Part shown: in pieces, positions 26,860 through 35,987 of the stretch | Layout of the letters: each line of letters opens with the position of its first letter | Numbering within the stretch: position 1 is the stretch's first letter | Origin: Frankia alni ACN14a | GTDB taxonomy: Bacteria; Actinomycetota; Actinomycetes; Frankiales; Frankiaceae | Assembly (NCBI RefSeq): GCF_000058485.1 | Contig: NC_008278.1 | Location: 1,420,962-1,484,961, forward strand | Length of the DNA stretch: 64,000 nt | Direction: 5' to 3' | Notes under the pieces: model-generated | What the model saw: the letters and a program-made list of their open reading frames with translations, nothing else | Database searches by the model: none | Told to the model about the DNA's origin: nothing | Program-made: the position numbers and the translations under genes

Positions 26860-27260
26860 AAATCACCGACTTAGGTGCAGAACGGACGGAATGGGTGACC
26901 ACGCGCCATCATGGCGTGACGCTGTGAACCACACGGCGCCCGGTCGTCCAGGCGACACCACCGGCAGACCGCGGGCGCAACCGATCGCCCTCGGTGGCCG
27001 TGATCCAGAAGGGCGGTCGGGATGCCATCGCTCGATGCCGGGTGGCCGAAGCCGGGCGGGTCCGGCGCCGGCGGCGAGGAATCGTCGAACGACGTGTCGC
27101 CGGGGCCGCATCGCCGCCGAACGTGTCCAACCGGCCCGAACGTGCCGCCCAGAAGCCGTTTTCGGGCTACTACCCGGGGGCCTGCCTGCTGGTGTCGTTG
27201 CTGATCCACGTATCGATGGAGGAGACCTCACCAGTCGGGGCTTGAAGATCGGGGCTGACA
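26860..27260. other. Divergent promoter region
   Basis: 401 bp between the STAND-WD40 gene (leftward) and the response regulator (rightward). Short open frames here lack ribosome sites and coding character. GGAGGAG at ~27219-27225 is 35 nt from the regulator start, too far to serve it. Confidence 0.5.
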
Positions 27261-27923
27261 ATGCGTGTGTTGCTGGTCGAGGACGACCACGGCGTCGGCG
27301 GCGCGATCAAGGACGTCCTGGACGCGCGCGGCCACCCGGTCGAGTGGGTGACCCGGGGAGCGGACGCCCTGCTCCGTCATCGCAACGCTGACCTGCTGCT
27401 CCTTGACCTCGGGCTGCCGGACATCAGCGGGCTGGAGGTGCTGCGTCGCCTGCGCCGGCTGGCCGCGACCCCGGTCCTCGTCCTGACCGCGATGGGCACC
27501 CACGAGCGCGACATCGTGCGCGGCCTGCGTCTCGGCGCCGACGATTACCTGATCAAGCCGGTGCGGATGGACGAGCTGCTCGCCCGCATGGAGGCCATCC
27601 TGCGCCGCACCGAGCGCGGCGGTGCCACCCCGGTCGGGCGAGTGCAGGTCAACGACATCGCCATCGACCTCGACACCCATCTGGTGACGGTCGCCGGCGA
27701 GGAGGTCGTGCTGACGCGGATCGAGTTCGAGATCCTCGCCGTGCTCGCCCGCAAGGCGGGCGCGGCCGTCAGCCGCGAGCAGTTGCTCGACGAGGTGTGG
27801 GGCGACGCCTACGTGGCAGTGTCGCGGACGTTCGACGTGCACCTGTCGAAGCTGCGCAAGAAGCTTGGCCGGCCCAGCCCGCTGCACAACATCCGCGGCT
27901 TCGGCTACCGGCTGGGCGACTGA
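27261..27923 (+). CDS. OmpR/PhoB-type two-component response regulator
   Basis: 220 residues. Receiver domain with acidic pair ED at 7-9, phosphoacceptor Asp49 (LLLLDLGLPDISG), Thr in VLVLTAMG and Lys in YLIKPVRMDE. The C-terminal winged helix (VVLTRIEFEILAVLARKAG, SREQLLDEVWGD, RTFDVHLSKLRKKLG, IRGFGYRLGD) is complete. It is a DNA-binding transcription factor activated by the kinase encoded immediately downstream (1-nt spacing). Confidence 0.93.
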   Translation: MRVLLVEDDHGVGGAIKDVLDARGHPVEWVTRGADALLRHRNADLLLLDLGLPDISGLEVLRRLRRLAATPVLVLTAMGTHERDIVRGLRLGADDYLIKPVRMDELLARMEAILRRTERGGATPVGRVQVNDIAIDLDTHLVTVAGEEVVLTRIEFEILAVLARKAGAAVSREQLLDEVWGDAYVAVSRTFDVHLSKLRKKLGRPSPLHNIRGFGYRLGD

Positions 27924-27924
27924 G

Positions 27925-29499
27925 ATGCGCCGGCGGCTGCTGATCGTCCTCATCGTGGCCGGTCTCGGTGCGCTCGCCGCGTTCGCCGTTCCGCTGCTCT
28001 ACACCACCTCCGCGGAACGCTCCGACCGGTTCGTCAGCCGGCGCACCGCCGACATCAACCGGTTCGCCGAGCTCGCGCTCACCGGCTCCGACCAGCTCGA
28101 ACCGGAAATTGACGCGCACGCCGACCTCTACGGCGACGCCGTGGCCGTCGTCGACGCGGCGGGCCATCCCATCGTCTCCCGCGGCGACCTCGGCGACCTC
28201 GCAAGCGGCGGGCAGGTCGCCCAGGCGATCGACGCGGCGCTGCGCAACCAGCGCCAGGCCAGCCTGCCCGACATCCGGCCCTGGTCGTCCGGGCGGGTCC
28301 TGTTCGCCCGGCCGGTGGGCAACGGCGTCGAGGTGAGCGGTGCGGTGGTGCTGGTGTCGAGCCGGGACCGCGCCGCGGCGGACGTCGGGCGGGTGTGGGG
28401 GCACGTCCTGCTCGGCGTGCTCGCCGTCGCCGCGGTGTTCGCGACGGTGATCCTGCTGATCGTGCGTTGGGTGCTGCGACCCATCACCCAGCTCGAGCAC
28501 GGCCTGCGGGCGGTCGGCAAGGGGGTGGTGGCGGCGCACGTGCCGCCGCAGCAGGGGCCGTCGGAGGTACGCACGCTGCTCACGTCGTTCAACCGGATGT
28601 CGGACGCGGTCGCCGACTCCGCGCGCCGTCAGCGGGCGCTCATCGACGACACCTCTCACCAGCTGCGCAACCCGCTGATGGCGATGCGGCTGCGGATGGA
28701 CATGCTGGCCGGCTCGTTGCCGGACGAGGCGCGCGACACCTATGCCTCCATGGTCGCCCAGGCCGGGCGGCTGCAGGTCCTGCTCGACGGCATGCGCGCG
28801 CTCGCGGTCGCCGACGCGGCCGCGACCGAGCTCGCCGCCCATCCCGCGACTCCGGCCGCCTGCGACGCGAGCGCGACGGTGCTCGAGCGGATCGACTTCT
28901 GGCTGCCCGCCGCCGCCGCCCGGGACGTGACGCTGGTCGATCGCGTCCCGGCGGAACCCATCCCGCTGCTGTGCGCCGACACCGACCTGGAGCAGATCGT
29001 CGACGTGCTGATAGACAACGCCATCAAGTACGCCCCCGGCAGCACGGTGACCGTGACGGTGACCGCCCGCTGGCCGTCTGGGCGGGGCCGGGTGACCGTG
29101 GCCGACGACGGCGTCGGCGTGCCGCCCGGCGAGCTGCCGCACCTGACCGAACGGTTCCGCCGCGGCAACCACGACCTGTCCGGCTCCGGGCTCGGCCTGG
29201 CGATCGCCGAGCGGCTGGTGACCAACAACGGCGGGCGACTCATCCTGGAGACGGTGACGCCGCACGGGCTGTCCGTGGCCGCCGAGCTGCCCGTCGGGGA
29301 GCGGCCCACGTCCCCGCCGGCCGACTCCGCGCCCGCGGGCACGCCGGCGAACGGCGGGCGCGGCTCGGGGTTGCCCGGCTTCTCGCGGTCAGGCGGGGCC
29401 GACACGATGCCGACGATCTGGCTGCCCAGGTCCCAGCGCCGCCGGGCCCGACGGCGCGACGACCCGGCGAGGGCGACGACGCCCGGAGCCGCCTCGTGA
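27925..29499 (+). CDS. Membrane sensor histidine kinase
   Basis: 524 residues from the ATG at 27925, one base after the regulator stop. The membrane helix at ~4-24 and a second at ~158-182 flank an extracytoplasmic sensor of ~130 residues (ADLYGDAVAVVDAAGHPIVS, PAS/Cache-like). A HAMP linker is followed by HisKA with DDTSHQLRNPLMAM (phosphoacceptor His near 243) and HATPase (DNAIKYAPG, VADDGVGVPPGEL, GSGLGLAIAERL). A ~70-residue low-complexity tail (Pro/Gly/Arg-rich) follows the catalytic domain. The 3' end overlaps the next gene by 4 nt (GTGA), so the binding protein is cotranslated. Confidence 0.92.
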   Translation: MRRRLLIVLIVAGLGALAAFAVPLLYTTSAERSDRFVSRRTADINRFAELALTGSDQLEPEIDAHADLYGDAVAVVDAAGHPIVSRGDLGDLASGGQVAQAIDAALRNQRQASLPDIRPWSSGRVLFARPVGNGVEVSGAVVLVSSRDRAAADVGRVWGHVLLGVLAVAAVFATVILLIVRWVLRPITQLEHGLRAVGKGVVAAHVPPQQGPSEVRTLLTSFNRMSDAVADSARRQRALIDDTSHQLRNPLMAMRLRMDMLAGSLPDEARDTYASMVAQAGRLQVLLDGMRALAVADAAATELAAHPATPAACDASATVLERIDFWLPAAAARDVTLVDRVPAEPIPLLCADTDLEQIVDVLIDNAIKYAPGSTVTVTVTARWPSGRGRVTVADDGVGVPPGELPHLTERFRRGNHDLSGSGLGLAIAERLVTNNGGRLILETVTPHGLSVAAELPVGERPTSPPADSAPAGTPANGGRGSGLPGFSRSGGADTMPTIWLPRSQRRRARRRDDPARATTPGAAS

Positions 29500-30431
29500 C
29501 CGCCTCTCGCCGCGCGGTGCTGCTCGGCACCCTGGCAGTCGGGGCCACCGCCGTCACCGTCGCCAGTGCCGGCGGCTGCTCGTCGGACGACCCCACGGTC
29601 TCGATCGCGGCCGGGGAACCCGACGGCTTCTACATCGAGTTCGCGAACCTGCTCCGCCCGTTGCTGCACGCCCAGGTGGTTCCGACGCTCGGCAGCGTGC
29701 AGAACATCCGCAGCGTCTCGGCCGGCACGGCGGACCTCGGGCTCGCCCTCGCCGACGCCCTCGATGCCGCGCAGAAGGGTCTGCCCGCCTTCGGCCGCCC
29801 GGTGCGGCTCTCCGCGCTCGGCCGGGTCTACGAGAACTACATGCAGCTCGTCGTGCGCGCCGACAGTCCGGTGCGGGCCGTGCCCGACCTGGCCGGCCGG
29901 GCCGTGTCGCTGGGTGCCAACGGCTCCGGCGCCGCACTGTTCGGCGAGCGCCTGTTCGCCACGGCGGGGGTGATGCTCGGCCAGGCGCGCCACCTGTCCC
30001 TCAAGGACGCCGTGGGCGCGCTGCGCGAGGACATGATCGACGCCATGCTGTGGTCGGGCGGCGTTCCGACGGAGGTCCTGGCCCAGGCGGACCGGGAGTG
30101 GGGCATCCGGCTGCTGGAGCTCGGCGCCTACGTCCCCGAACTGCGCCGCCGCTACGGCCGGTACTACAACGAGGTCGCCCTGCCCGCCGGCACCTACCGG
30201 GCGGCGGGCGCCGTGCATACGGTCGGCGTTCCGAACCTGCTGGTCACCGGGCCGCACTGCCCGGATCGGGTGGTCCGCAACACCGTGCGGGTGCTGGTCG
30301 AGCACGCCGGGCAGCTCGTGCCGAAGCAGGCCCGGGGCACCCAGTACCTCGACGTCGGCAACCTCATCAACACCGAGCCGCTGCCGCTGCACCCGGCCGC
30401 CGCCGAGACCTATCGGGCGCTGCGGGGATAG
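29496..30431 (+). CDS. TAXI-family solute-binding lipoprotein
   Basis: 311 residues from GTG 29496 overlapping the kinase stop. The N-terminus has a twin-arginine-less signal (RRAVLLGTLAVGATAVTVAS) ending in a lipobox-like AGGC, predicting a membrane-anchored lipoprotein. The TAXI (TRAP-associated extracytoplasmic immunogenic) core is seen in VSIAAGEPDGFYIEFANLL, VQNIRSVSAGTADLGLALAD, FGRPVRLSALGRVYENYMQL, VSLGANGSGAALFGERL and MLWSGGVPTEVL. No TRAP permease (DctQ/DctM-like) lies nearby. Coupling to the two-component genes suggests it presents a ligand (family ligands include glutamate-like and other carboxylates) to the sensor kinase. Confidence 0.88.
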   Translation: MTASRRAVLLGTLAVGATAVTVASAGGCSSDDPTVSIAAGEPDGFYIEFANLLRPLLHAQVVPTLGSVQNIRSVSAGTADLGLALADALDAAQKGLPAFGRPVRLSALGRVYENYMQLVVRADSPVRAVPDLAGRAVSLGANGSGAALFGERLFATAGVMLGQARHLSLKDAVGALREDMIDAMLWSGGVPTEVLAQADREWGIRLLELGAYVPELRRRYGRYYNEVALPAGTYRAAGAVHTVGVPNLLVTGPHCPDRVVRNTVRVLVEHAGQLVPKQARGTQYLDVGNLINTEPLPLHPAAAETYRALRG

Positions 30432-30742
30432 CCCGGCCTGGGCGCCGCGCGGCGAGCGGCTGTCCGCGGCCCGGGCGGTGTGAGTAGACGGGCACCGGGC
30501 GCGCCCGCCCACGTCCATGCCGTTCGGATGCCTCACACCACGTCGGCACCGAGGGTGAGCCGTGCTGAGTTCCACGACAGAACGTCACGTAATACCCGAG
30601 ACGTAGTAACCTCCCCCATGGGAGACTCGGGGCGCTCCAGCGCCTCGGAGGGTCCTCAGTCAGGCAGCGGGAGGAAGTCTTTATGCAGCGTTGAGCCGGT
30701 TGTTCACCCTTCGATGCCTACTCGGAAAGGTTGGACGTTCAC
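30432..30742 (+). other. Leader region with two adjacent perfect hairpins
   Basis: 311 bp upstream of the small secreted protein. CTCCC-CCAT-GGGAG (30611-30624) and GGCGCT-CC-AGCGCC (30631-30644) are consecutive perfect stems. No coding sequence is supported. It may be a structured 5' leader; I could not match it to a known riboswitch. Confidence 0.35.
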
Positions 30743-31096
30743 GTGCGCAAATCACGTCTGGCGGGCCTGGGGCTCGCGTTCACGCTCTCGGCGGCGGCGG
30801 TGGCGGGAGTGGCGACGCCGGCCAGCGCCGGGACGGAGTCCGGCAACGCAGGCAATGCAAGCGACGCGGACAACGCGTCCCTGGCCGCGCTGGTCGACTG
30901 GCTGTCCACCCACGAACTGCAGGACTGGCTGAACTTTCTCGCGCTGACCAACCCGCCGCCGCCGAACGCTGGCAACGCGGCCAACGCGGGCGGGAAGGGT
31001 GTGACGCATCCGTCCGCCCCCTTCTCTGGCAACGCGGCCAACGCGGGTGGAAATGGTGCAGCCCATCCGTCCGCCGGCAACGCGGCGGACAGGTGA
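30743..31096 (+). CDS. Small secreted Asn/Ala/Gly-repeat protein
   Basis: 117 residues from GTG 30743 (a TTG at 30731 is also in frame). A clear signal peptide (VRKSRLAGLGLAFTLSAAAVAG, cleavage near ASAG) precedes a short amphipathic segment (LAALVDWLSTHELQDWLNFLAL) and low-complexity repeats (AGNAANAGG occurring three times, with HPSA spacers). The lack of Cys and of a chaplin domain argues against a chaplin. It could be a cell-surface or matrix protein; function unknown. Confidence 0.65.
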   Translation: MRKSRLAGLGLAFTLSAAAVAGVATPASAGTESGNAGNASDADNASLAALVDWLSTHELQDWLNFLALTNPPPPNAGNAANAGGKGVTHPSAPFSGNAANAGGNGAAHPSAGNAADR

Positions 31097-31236
31097 ACCG
31101 CGCCGCCCAGGCGCCGGCGCCCGCGCCGCTCGACCGGGCGACCTGACCAACGCGGGCGATCCGCGACCAGGCTAAGGGCCACCCCCGGGCCCCGTGACGG
31201 GCCCGGCGGCGGCCTGGGCGGTCGCCGAGCTGCCCG

Positions 31237-32046
31237 TCAGCGGATCCGGCGGTTGAACAACACGCTCGAAGCCACGACTGACACCGCGATGATGCCCAGG
31301 CTCCACGCCACCGCGTGCCAGGCGATGGAGCCGACCGGCTCGCCGGTGAGCGCCGCGCGGGTCGTCTCGACCACGGTGTTCACCGGCTGGTCGCGAGCGA
31401 AGCCCCGCAGCCAGGACGGCATCGTGTCGACCGGGACGAACGCGCTGCTCGGGTAGGCCAGGAAGCTGACGAAGAAGGTGAACCCGTTCGCCGCCTCCGG
31501 TGAACCGGCGACGATCCCGATCGTCGCCGACAGCCAGGACAGCGCCAGCACGAACAGCGCCAGCACGCCCCCGGCCACCAGCCAGCCGCCGACCCCGGCG
31601 GACGGGCGGAAGCCGATCGCGAGGGCCACGGCGACCACCAGCGCGGTGGAGACGAGGTTGCGCACCACGCTCGCCACCACGTGCCCCGAGATCAGCGCGG
31701 CGCCGGAGACGTCCATCGATCGGAACCGGTCGATCACGCCGGTGGTCAGATCGCTGGTTACGGTGACAGCGGTGGTCGCCGCCCCGAAGCCGGCGCAGAC
31801 CAGCAGCACGCCGGGCACGACGTAGTCCACGTAGTCGATGCCGGTCCGCAGCGCCCCGCCGAACAGGTAGACGAACATCAGCATCAGCATGATCGGGAGT
31901 GCGAGTGCGGTGATCATGCCGTCGACGCTGCGCGCGGACAGCCGCAGGCTGCGGCCGATCATCGTCGCCGCGTGGCCGGCGGCGTCGACGAACGCCGGCC
32001 GGGGCGTGGGGCGGACGGTCGCTTGGGCCAAGGTCAGCTCAGACAC
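31237..32046 (-). CDS. ABC-2 type exporter permease (DrrB-like)
   Basis: 269 residues from GTG 32046, overlapping the 3' end of the ATPase gene by 8 nt. Six membrane segments are visible (SVDGMITALALPIMLMLMFVY; VDYVVPGVLLVCAGFGAATT; VVASVVRNLVSTALVVAVAL; WLVAGGVLALFVLALSWL; NGFTFFVSFLAYPSSAFVP; HAVAWSLGIIAVSVVASSVL), with the ABC-2 signature region TSDLTTGVIDRFRSMDVSG. It forms the membrane half of a drug/lipid exporter with the adjacent ATPase. Regulated probably by the divergent TetR gene. Confidence 0.9.
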   Translation of the reverse strand: MSELTLAQATVRPTPRPAFVDAAGHAATMIGRSLRLSARSVDGMITALALPIMLMLMFVYLFGGALRTGIDYVDYVVPGVLLVCAGFGAATTAVTVTSDLTTGVIDRFRSMDVSGAALISGHVVASVVRNLVSTALVVAVALAIGFRPSAGVGGWLVAGGVLALFVLALSWLSATIGIVAGSPEAANGFTFFVSFLAYPSSAFVPVDTMPSWLRGFARDQPVNTVVETTRAALTGEPVGSIAWHAVAWSLGIIAVSVVASSVLFNRRIR

Positions 32047-33052
32047 GAGTGCTTCCCTTCTCGATGGCGGTCGGGCGGATCTCGGTGGGCGTCGGGCGGG
32101 TCTCAGTGGGCGCCGGGCGGGCGGTGAGGGCGAGGAAGACGTCGTCCAGGGTGGTGCCGTGCACGTCGAAGCGGGCGACGCGGTCACGGCCGGCGTCGAT
32201 CTCGTCGAGTAGGGCGCGCACGTGGGCCGCCGTGCCGTCGGTGGCGATGCCGAGGGTGCGCCGGGCCGGATCGGCGGTGACGGCGCGCGAGCCGAGCTGG
32301 TGCACGACCGTCGCGAACGCCTCGGGCCCGGCGGCGGCCGTCAGTTCCACGTCGAGGCGGCGCCCGCCGACCTGCTCCTTGAGCTGCGCCGCGGACCCCT
32401 CGGCGACCACCCGCCCGCCGTCGACGACCGCGATGCGGTCGGCGAGCCGGTCGGCCTCGTCCAGGTACTGCGTGGTGAGGAAGACGGTGACGCCGGCGGT
32501 CGCAAGCTCGCTGACGATCTCCCACATCGCGGCCCGGCTGCGCGGGTCCAGCCCGGTCGTCGGCTCGTCCAGGAAGATGATCTCTGGCTCGCCGACGAGG
32601 CTTGCCGCCAAGTCCAGCCGGCGGCGCATCCCGCCGGAGTAGGTCTCGACCCGGCGCCGGCCGGCGGCGGTCAGGTCGAACCGTTCCAGCAGCTCCGCGG
32701 CGCGCCGGCGGGCCAGGTGGGGCGGCAGGTGCAGCAGCCGGCCCATCATCCGCAGGTTCTGCTCGCCGGTCTGCGCCTCGTCGAGGGCCGCGTACTGGCC
32801 GGTCAGACTGATCCGCCGCCGGACCTCGCGACGCTGGGTGCCGACGTCGTGGCCGGCGACCCGGACGCGGCCGGCGTCGGCGCGCGTGAGCGTGCCCAGG
32901 ATCCGCACGGTGGTGGTCTTGCCCGCGCCGTTCGGGCCGAGCAGCGCGAACACGCCGCCGCGGGACACCCGCAGGTCGACATGGTCGAGCACGGAGGTCG
33001 AGCCGTAGGACTTGGCCAGCCCGACGGCCTCGATCGCCAGGTCAGTGGACAT
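32039..33052 (-). CDS. ABC exporter ATP-binding protein (DrrA-like)
   Basis: 337 residues. Walker A GPNGAGKTT near 38, Q-loop in SLTGQYAALDE, signature YSGGMRRRLDLAASL, Walker B EIIFLDEPTTGLDPRSR, His switch in TVFLTTQYLDEADRL, and the C-terminal DrrA-type domain. The extreme C-terminus has short degenerate repeats (PAPTETRPTPTEIRPTAIE). It drives export through the permease encoded downstream. In the DrrA family the substrates include anthracyclines and lipids; none can be inferred here. Confidence 0.92.
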   Translation of the reverse strand: MSTDLAIEAVGLAKSYGSTSVLDHVDLRVSRGGVFALLGPNGAGKTTTVRILGTLTRADAGRVRVAGHDVGTQRREVRRRISLTGQYAALDEAQTGEQNLRMMGRLLHLPPHLARRRAAELLERFDLTAAGRRRVETYSGGMRRRLDLAASLVGEPEIIFLDEPTTGLDPRSRAAMWEIVSELATAGVTVFLTTQYLDEADRLADRIAVVDGGRVVAEGSAAQLKEQVGGRRLDVELTAAAGPEAFATVVHQLGSRAVTADPARRTLGIATDGTAAHVRALLDEIDAGRDRVARFDVHGTTLDDVFLALTARPAPTETRPTPTEIRPTAIEKGSTRV

Positions 33053-33083
33053 CGTGAGGGTACTCCTCGCCGCGAGGTCGAAC

Positions 33084-33121
33084 TGCGTATGACGTACGTT
33101 GAATAGCGTAGATGGTACGCA
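33084..33121. promoter_or_regulatory. Candidate TetR operator in the divergent promoter region
   Basis: Between the DrrA-like gene and the TetR gene, TGCGTA (33084-33089) and TACGCA (33116-33121) are inverted, and an 8-bp palindrome ACGTACGT lies at 33092-33099. TetR regulators often bind palindromes in such divergent intergenic regions. Confidence 0.4.
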
Positions 33122-33192
33122 GATCTAGGATGGCGTCAACGGCGGTGCGGCGAAGGGCGGCTGTCGGATCCCTGACGTGCGCGGAGGTGACG

Positions 33193-34065
33193 ATGGCCGG
33201 CAGCCCCGGACCGGGAGGCGACCCGGCCAGCGCGCCCGCGGCATCCGGCGTCGCGCCCGCGGCATCCGCCGGCGTGCCCTCGGGCTCGGGCAGCGTGCCC
33301 GCGGCCTCCGCTGTGGGCGCCAGGCCGCAGGCGCCCGGCGTCTTCGCCCTTCCGCCGGCCGTCGAGATGCTCTGGGGGATCAGGGAGCGGCCGAGCCGCG
33401 GACCCCGCCGAGGGCTCAGCCTGGAGCGCATCGTCGCCGCGGCGGTCGACGTCGCCCAGGCCGACGGCATCGGCGCGCTGTCGATGAGCCGCGTCGCCGC
33501 GGAGCTCGGCGCCGCGACCATGTCGCTCTACCGGTACGTCGCCGCCAAGGACGAACTGCTGCTGCTGATGGTGGACGCTGCGATGGGCAGCCCGCCCGGC
33601 CCGCGCGAGCCCGACGACGGCTGGCGGGCGGGTCTGAGTCGCTGGGCGCAGGGCGCGCGGGCGGCGTACGACCGTCATCCCTGGGCCCTGCGCGTCCCGA
33701 TCAGCACCCCGCCGCTCGGCCCGAACATGGTCGCCTGGATGGACGACGGCCTGCGATGCCTGGCGCACACCCCCCTGACGGAGCAGCAGAAACTGTCCTC
33801 GGTGCTGCTGCTGAGCGGTTTCGTCCGCAACGAGGCCACGCTGTCTGCCGACCTGAAAGCGGCCTCCGGCGGGGAGAAGATGATGCCGGGCTACGGCGCG
33901 CTACTCTCGCGGCTCATCGATCCCGCGGTGTTCCCCTCGTTGCAACGCGCGATCGATTCCGGCTCGCTCGACGATGACGACGACATGGACGGCGAGTTCG
34001 ACTTCGGCCTCGCCCGCCTGCTTGACGGCATCGCCGTGCTCGTCGACCGCCTCGCCACGCCCTGA
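33193..34065 (+). CDS. TetR-family transcriptional regulator
   Basis: 290 residues from ATG 33193, which has GGAGGTGACG just upstream. A ~60-residue Ala/Pro/Ser-rich N-terminus precedes the TetR helix-turn-helix (LSLERIVAAAVDVAQADG, LSMSRVAAELGAATMSLYRYVAAKDELL). The C-terminal ligand domain is of the TetR_C type found near DrrA/B exporters (RWAQGARAAYDRHPWAL, LLLSGFVRNEATL). It likely represses the divergent ABC exporter and itself until an exported compound binds. Confidence 0.9.
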   Translation: MAGSPGPGGDPASAPAASGVAPAASAGVPSGSGSVPAASAVGARPQAPGVFALPPAVEMLWGIRERPSRGPRRGLSLERIVAAAVDVAQADGIGALSMSRVAAELGAATMSLYRYVAAKDELLLLMVDAAMGSPPGPREPDDGWRAGLSRWAQGARAAYDRHPWALRVPISTPPLGPNMVAWMDDGLRCLAHTPLTEQQKLSSVLLLSGFVRNEATLSADLKAASGGEKMMPGYGALLSRLIDPAVFPSLQRAIDSGSLDDDDDMDGEFDFGLARLLDGIAVLVDRLATP

Positions 34066-34300
34066 AGGTCCCGGCAGACGCCCCAGGCCGGCAGATGCGT
34101 CACGCGATCATGGATAGTTGCGCCATGAGCTGCGTCGATGTTGTTTTCGATGATCGAACTTCAAGGTCCGATGGGGCGGTGTCGCTGTTCCGCGACCGGG
34201 ACCGCGGTCGCAGCGAGGTCGTCGCCGTGCTGGAGCGGGCCTCCGACGGTGAGCGACTCGACCGGCGGAATCGTGACGCCGCTGCCTTGAGGGTTGATCG

Positions 34301-35848
34301 TCAGACGTGCGGCCAGGCGGTGGCGTCGAGAGCCGCGGAGACCGCCGCCGGGGTGGCGCCCCGGAAACGGGAGAGCCGGCAGACGGTGAGCACGCCGGTG
34401 CGGGCGTTGTAGCGCGGCAGCGGCCAGATCCGCTCGTACTGGGAAGTCTGTACGGGTATGTCCCCTTCCATCAGGGTGACGGCGAGCTTTCCGGCTGCCA
34501 CCCGAGCCGTGTCAATCCGGCTCCAGTGAATGGTGAAGTGGTACCACCCGCGTTCCGTCGAGATCCGATCCGCGTCGATCGCGAGATGTCCCGTGGGCTG
34601 CGCGGCCCGCCAGAACAACGCGAACGCGGCGACGACCGGCACCGCGACCGAGAGCAGATGCCAGGGATCCCAGAGGTTGAAACCACCGCCGAGACCGGCA
34701 GGCACGATTCCGGACGCGAACAGCAGGATCAGGCCCACCGCGAGCAGCGCGACCCGCGACAGGCGCCGCTCGGGAAAACTCGCCGCACCCTCGCCCAGCC
34801 CCTGCAGCGCCCGCCCTTTCGTGGCCTCCCTCCTATCGAGGTCGCCCGTCCCGGCAGGGTCTTCCGTGAAGCCGAGGTCTTCCGCGGCCCCCGTTCCGTC
34901 GAGGTCGTCCGTTCCGTCCGTTCCATCCGGGTCTTCCGCCTGGCCGAGGTCCTCTGTGCTGTCGAGGGTCTCCGTGCTGTCGAGGGTCTCTGTGGCGAAC
35001 GGGTCTGCGGTCACGTCGCCGGCGGCGCCGTCGAGGAACTCCCAGATCGCGGCGAGCGCCTGTTCCGCGGTGGGCCGCGCGGCCGGGTCGGGCATGAGCA
35101 TCCGGTCGAACAGCGGGCCGAGCGGGCCGGACCGGGCCGTCGTCGCCGCCGCCCGTCCGGGCTGGGCCGACGCGGCCTCGGCCCAGGTCACGGAGTCGAA
35201 AGGCGGCCGGCCCTCGGCGGCGGTGAACAGCGTGACCCCGAGCGCGAACACGTCGGCGACGGGCTGCGGGGAGCGCCCGGTCAGCACCTCCGGCGCGACG
35301 AAGCCGGGCACGCCGAGAGCGCCGACGGTGATCCGCTGATCGGTCGTGCGCAACGCCGCCCCGAAGTCGGTCAGCCGCGCCGAGCCGTCCGTACCCAGCA
35401 GGATGTTCGCCGGGGTGACGTCGCGGTGCACGACCCCCGCCGCGTGCGTGGCCACAAGGGCCGCCAGTACACACGTTCCGATGGCCGCGGTCTCGGCCAG
35501 CGCCAGCCGCCCCTCCCGGTCGAGCACCGCCCGTAACGACTGGGAAGGGTAATAGTCCATGACAATCCACGGATCGTCATCCACATCCCGGACGACATCG
35601 AGGGTCGTGACGACATGCGGGCATTTCCGCAGCGCGGCGGAGATCTGGCATTCTCTTTCCAGCCGGGTCTCGATCTCGTCCCGTTCGGCCTCGGACAGGT
35701 CGGCTGGGCGCCGAATTCCCTTCAGGGCGACGTCCGCCCGCAGCTTTTCGTCGAATGCCCGCCACACGGTCCCGAACCCGCCCCGGCCGAGCATCTCGAC
35801 CAGCCGGAAACGCTCCGCGACGAGCGCCCCCGGTGACCCTTCAGTCAT
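34301..35848 (-). CDS. Membrane Ser/Thr protein kinase with acidic-repeat linker and C-terminal PH-like domain
   Basis: 515 residues. Kinase domain ~10-270: GRGGFGTVWRAF, ALKGI, catalytic HRDVTPANILL, DFGAALR and a peptide-positioning LGVPGFVAPEVL. The linker (~285-345) is built of Asp/Glu/Thr/Gly repeats (TETLDSTETLDSTEDLG). Two membrane helices (~362-382, ~392-412) are followed by ~100 residues resembling a bacterial PH-like/DUF domain (ISTERGWYHFTIHWSRIDT, LMEGDIPVQTSQYERIWPL). This is not the PASTA-type kinase; the C-terminal domain faces the cytoplasm if both helices span the membrane. No phosphatase is adjacent. Confidence 0.85.
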   Translation of the reverse strand: MTEGSPGALVAERFRLVEMLGRGGFGTVWRAFDEKLRADVALKGIRRPADLSEAERDEIETRLERECQISAALRKCPHVVTTLDVVRDVDDDPWIVMDYYPSQSLRAVLDREGRLALAETAAIGTCVLAALVATHAAGVVHRDVTPANILLGTDGSARLTDFGAALRTTDQRITVGALGVPGFVAPEVLTGRSPQPVADVFALGVTLFTAAEGRPPFDSVTWAEAASAQPGRAAATTARSGPLGPLFDRMLMPDPAARPTAEQALAAIWEFLDGAAGDVTADPFATETLDSTETLDSTEDLGQAEDPDGTDGTDDLDGTGAAEDLGFTEDPAGTGDLDRREATKGRALQGLGEGAASFPERRLSRVALLAVGLILLFASGIVPAGLGGGFNLWDPWHLLSVAVPVVAAFALFWRAAQPTGHLAIDADRISTERGWYHFTIHWSRIDTARVAAGKLAVTLMEGDIPVQTSQYERIWPLPRYNARTGVLTVCRLSRFRGATPAAVSAALDATAWPHV

Positions 35849-35987
35849 GATCCTTCCCCCCCGGGGAGGTATGCGCGCCGCATGATCCGTACGTGGCGCA
35901 TTCTCCTATAATGCGGGGATGCCGGGCGGCGGATCGGCGAAGGACGCCGGTGCGGGGTGCCCGGCGATCCCGGACGGGGAGAAGCAC

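Noticed and set aside
34095-34412. Plus-strand 105-codon frame between the TetR and kinase genes
   Set aside because: Overlaps the 3' end of the kinase gene, has no ribosome site and no recognisable domain.
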